DNA of 64,000 nt from Betaproteobacteria bacterium SCN1 (GTDB taxonomy: Bacteria; Pseudomonadota; Gammaproteobacteria; Burkholderiales; Thiobacillaceae), in the NCBI GenBank assembly GCA_008923315.1, contig WBSF01000008.1:124001-188000 (forward strand), in the 5' to 3' direction. Each line of letters begins with the position of its first letter. Position 1 is the first letter of the stretch. The notes beneath the pieces were generated by a model that did no database searches, was not told the origin of the DNA, and saw nothing but the letters and a program-made list of their open reading frames with translations. Of this stretch, positions 63,732 to 64,000 are shown piece after piece. Both the position numbers and the translations under genes were made by a program.

Positions 63732-64000
63732 TCGACTTGACGGATGCCGTGGCGCGCCCGCGGTGAAACCGGATGTCGAGCGATTCGCCGGCGTGCAGGC
63801 GCGCCGCATCCTGTACGACCCGGCCGTCCGCGCATTGCACCAGACTGTAGCCGCGCGCCAGCACCCGTTCCGGATCGAGATGCGCGAGACTGGCGGCCAG
63901 CCGGTCCAGTGTCAGCCGGCGGCGGGCACGCCCCGTTTCGTCGGCACGCTGCAGCCGGCCATGGAGCGCTTCGACCGAAAGCCGCTTGCGTTGCAGGATC
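63718..64000 (-). CDS. xseA: Exodeoxyribonuclease VII large subunit, C-terminal part (cut by window end)
   Basis: On the minus strand the frame is open to the window edge and ends at 63718. The visible 93 residues include [20 protein letters not shown], then [19 protein letters not shown], typical of the C-terminal coiled coil and tail of XseA. The 5' part lies beyond 64000. It is convergent with miaA, overlapping by 14 bases. Confidence 0.88.
   Translation of the reverse strand, partial: ILQRKRLSVEALHGRLQRADETGRARRRLTLDRLAASLAHLDPERVLARGYSLVQCADGRVVQDAARLHAGESLDIRFHRGRATASVKSITPD

Overview
The window reads as one contiguous piece of a GC-rich betaproteobacterial chromosome. The evidence is gene order: fur/bamE–dapB–grx–carAB–greA–DUF4149–yhbY/rlmE–ftsH–folP–glmM–pstSCAB–tpiA–secG–tRNA-Leu–nuoA-N–DUF2818, then suhB/trmJ–cysE–iscRSUA–hscBA–fdx–iscX, and tsaE–amiC–mutL–miaA. 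These are characteristic blocks of Rhodocyclales/Nitrosomonadales-type genomes. I do not name a genus. About 68 protein genes and one tRNA can be supported. Nearly all are housekeeping genes, closely packed and often overlapping by 1–17 bases.

Layout. 1–6.0 kb: the 3' part of a large RTX (calcium-binding repeat) protein followed by its own HlyB/HlyD-type type I exporter genes. 6.0–9.6 kb: a CNP1-like secreted protein, proB, an alpha-ribazole-phosphatase-like gene, a BtuF-like binding protein and fur on the opposite strand. 9.6–22.5 kb: bamE (with an unusual C-terminal extension), dapB, glutaredoxin, carAB, greA, yhbY/rlmE, ftsH, folP, glmM. 22.5–27.6 kb: a Pho-box-preceded pstSCAB operon without phoU, then tpiA and secG. 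27.6–42.8 kb: tRNA-Leu(GAG), a complete 14-gene complex I operon, DUF2818 and an S4 RNA-binding protein. 42.8–46.5 kb, minus strand: a small AF1514-like protein, mutS, suhB. 46.5–54.5 kb: trmJ, cysE and a complete isc Fe-S assembly operon that carries an extra DUF3050 gene between hscA and fdx. 54.5–55.85 kb: three integron-type attC sites and two AT-rich orphan genes, both on the minus strand, with no integrase in view (a CALIN-type cassette array). 55.9–64 kb: murI and queG (minus), then tsaE–amiC–hemerythrin–mutL, a short S24-like protein, an AT-rich control region, a small protein resembling sulfur oxygenase reductase, miaA, and the 3' end of xseA (minus).

How the parts work together. Regulatory DNA is unusually legible here. 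Three IscR type-1-like boxes sit upstream of iscR and of cysE, tying cysteine supply to Fe-S assembly. A Pho box precedes pstS. A strong promoter followed at once by a 17-bp hairpin precedes carA. The ftsH terminator overlaps the probable folP promoter. Two perfect palindromes lie in a 160-base AT-rich region before the SOR-like gene.

The most novel material is the cassette array with its two unrecognised membrane-associated proteins, the DUF3050 gene inside the isc operon, and the S24-like/SOR-like pair inserted between mutL and miaA. All family names are from motif recognition by eye; no database search was run.
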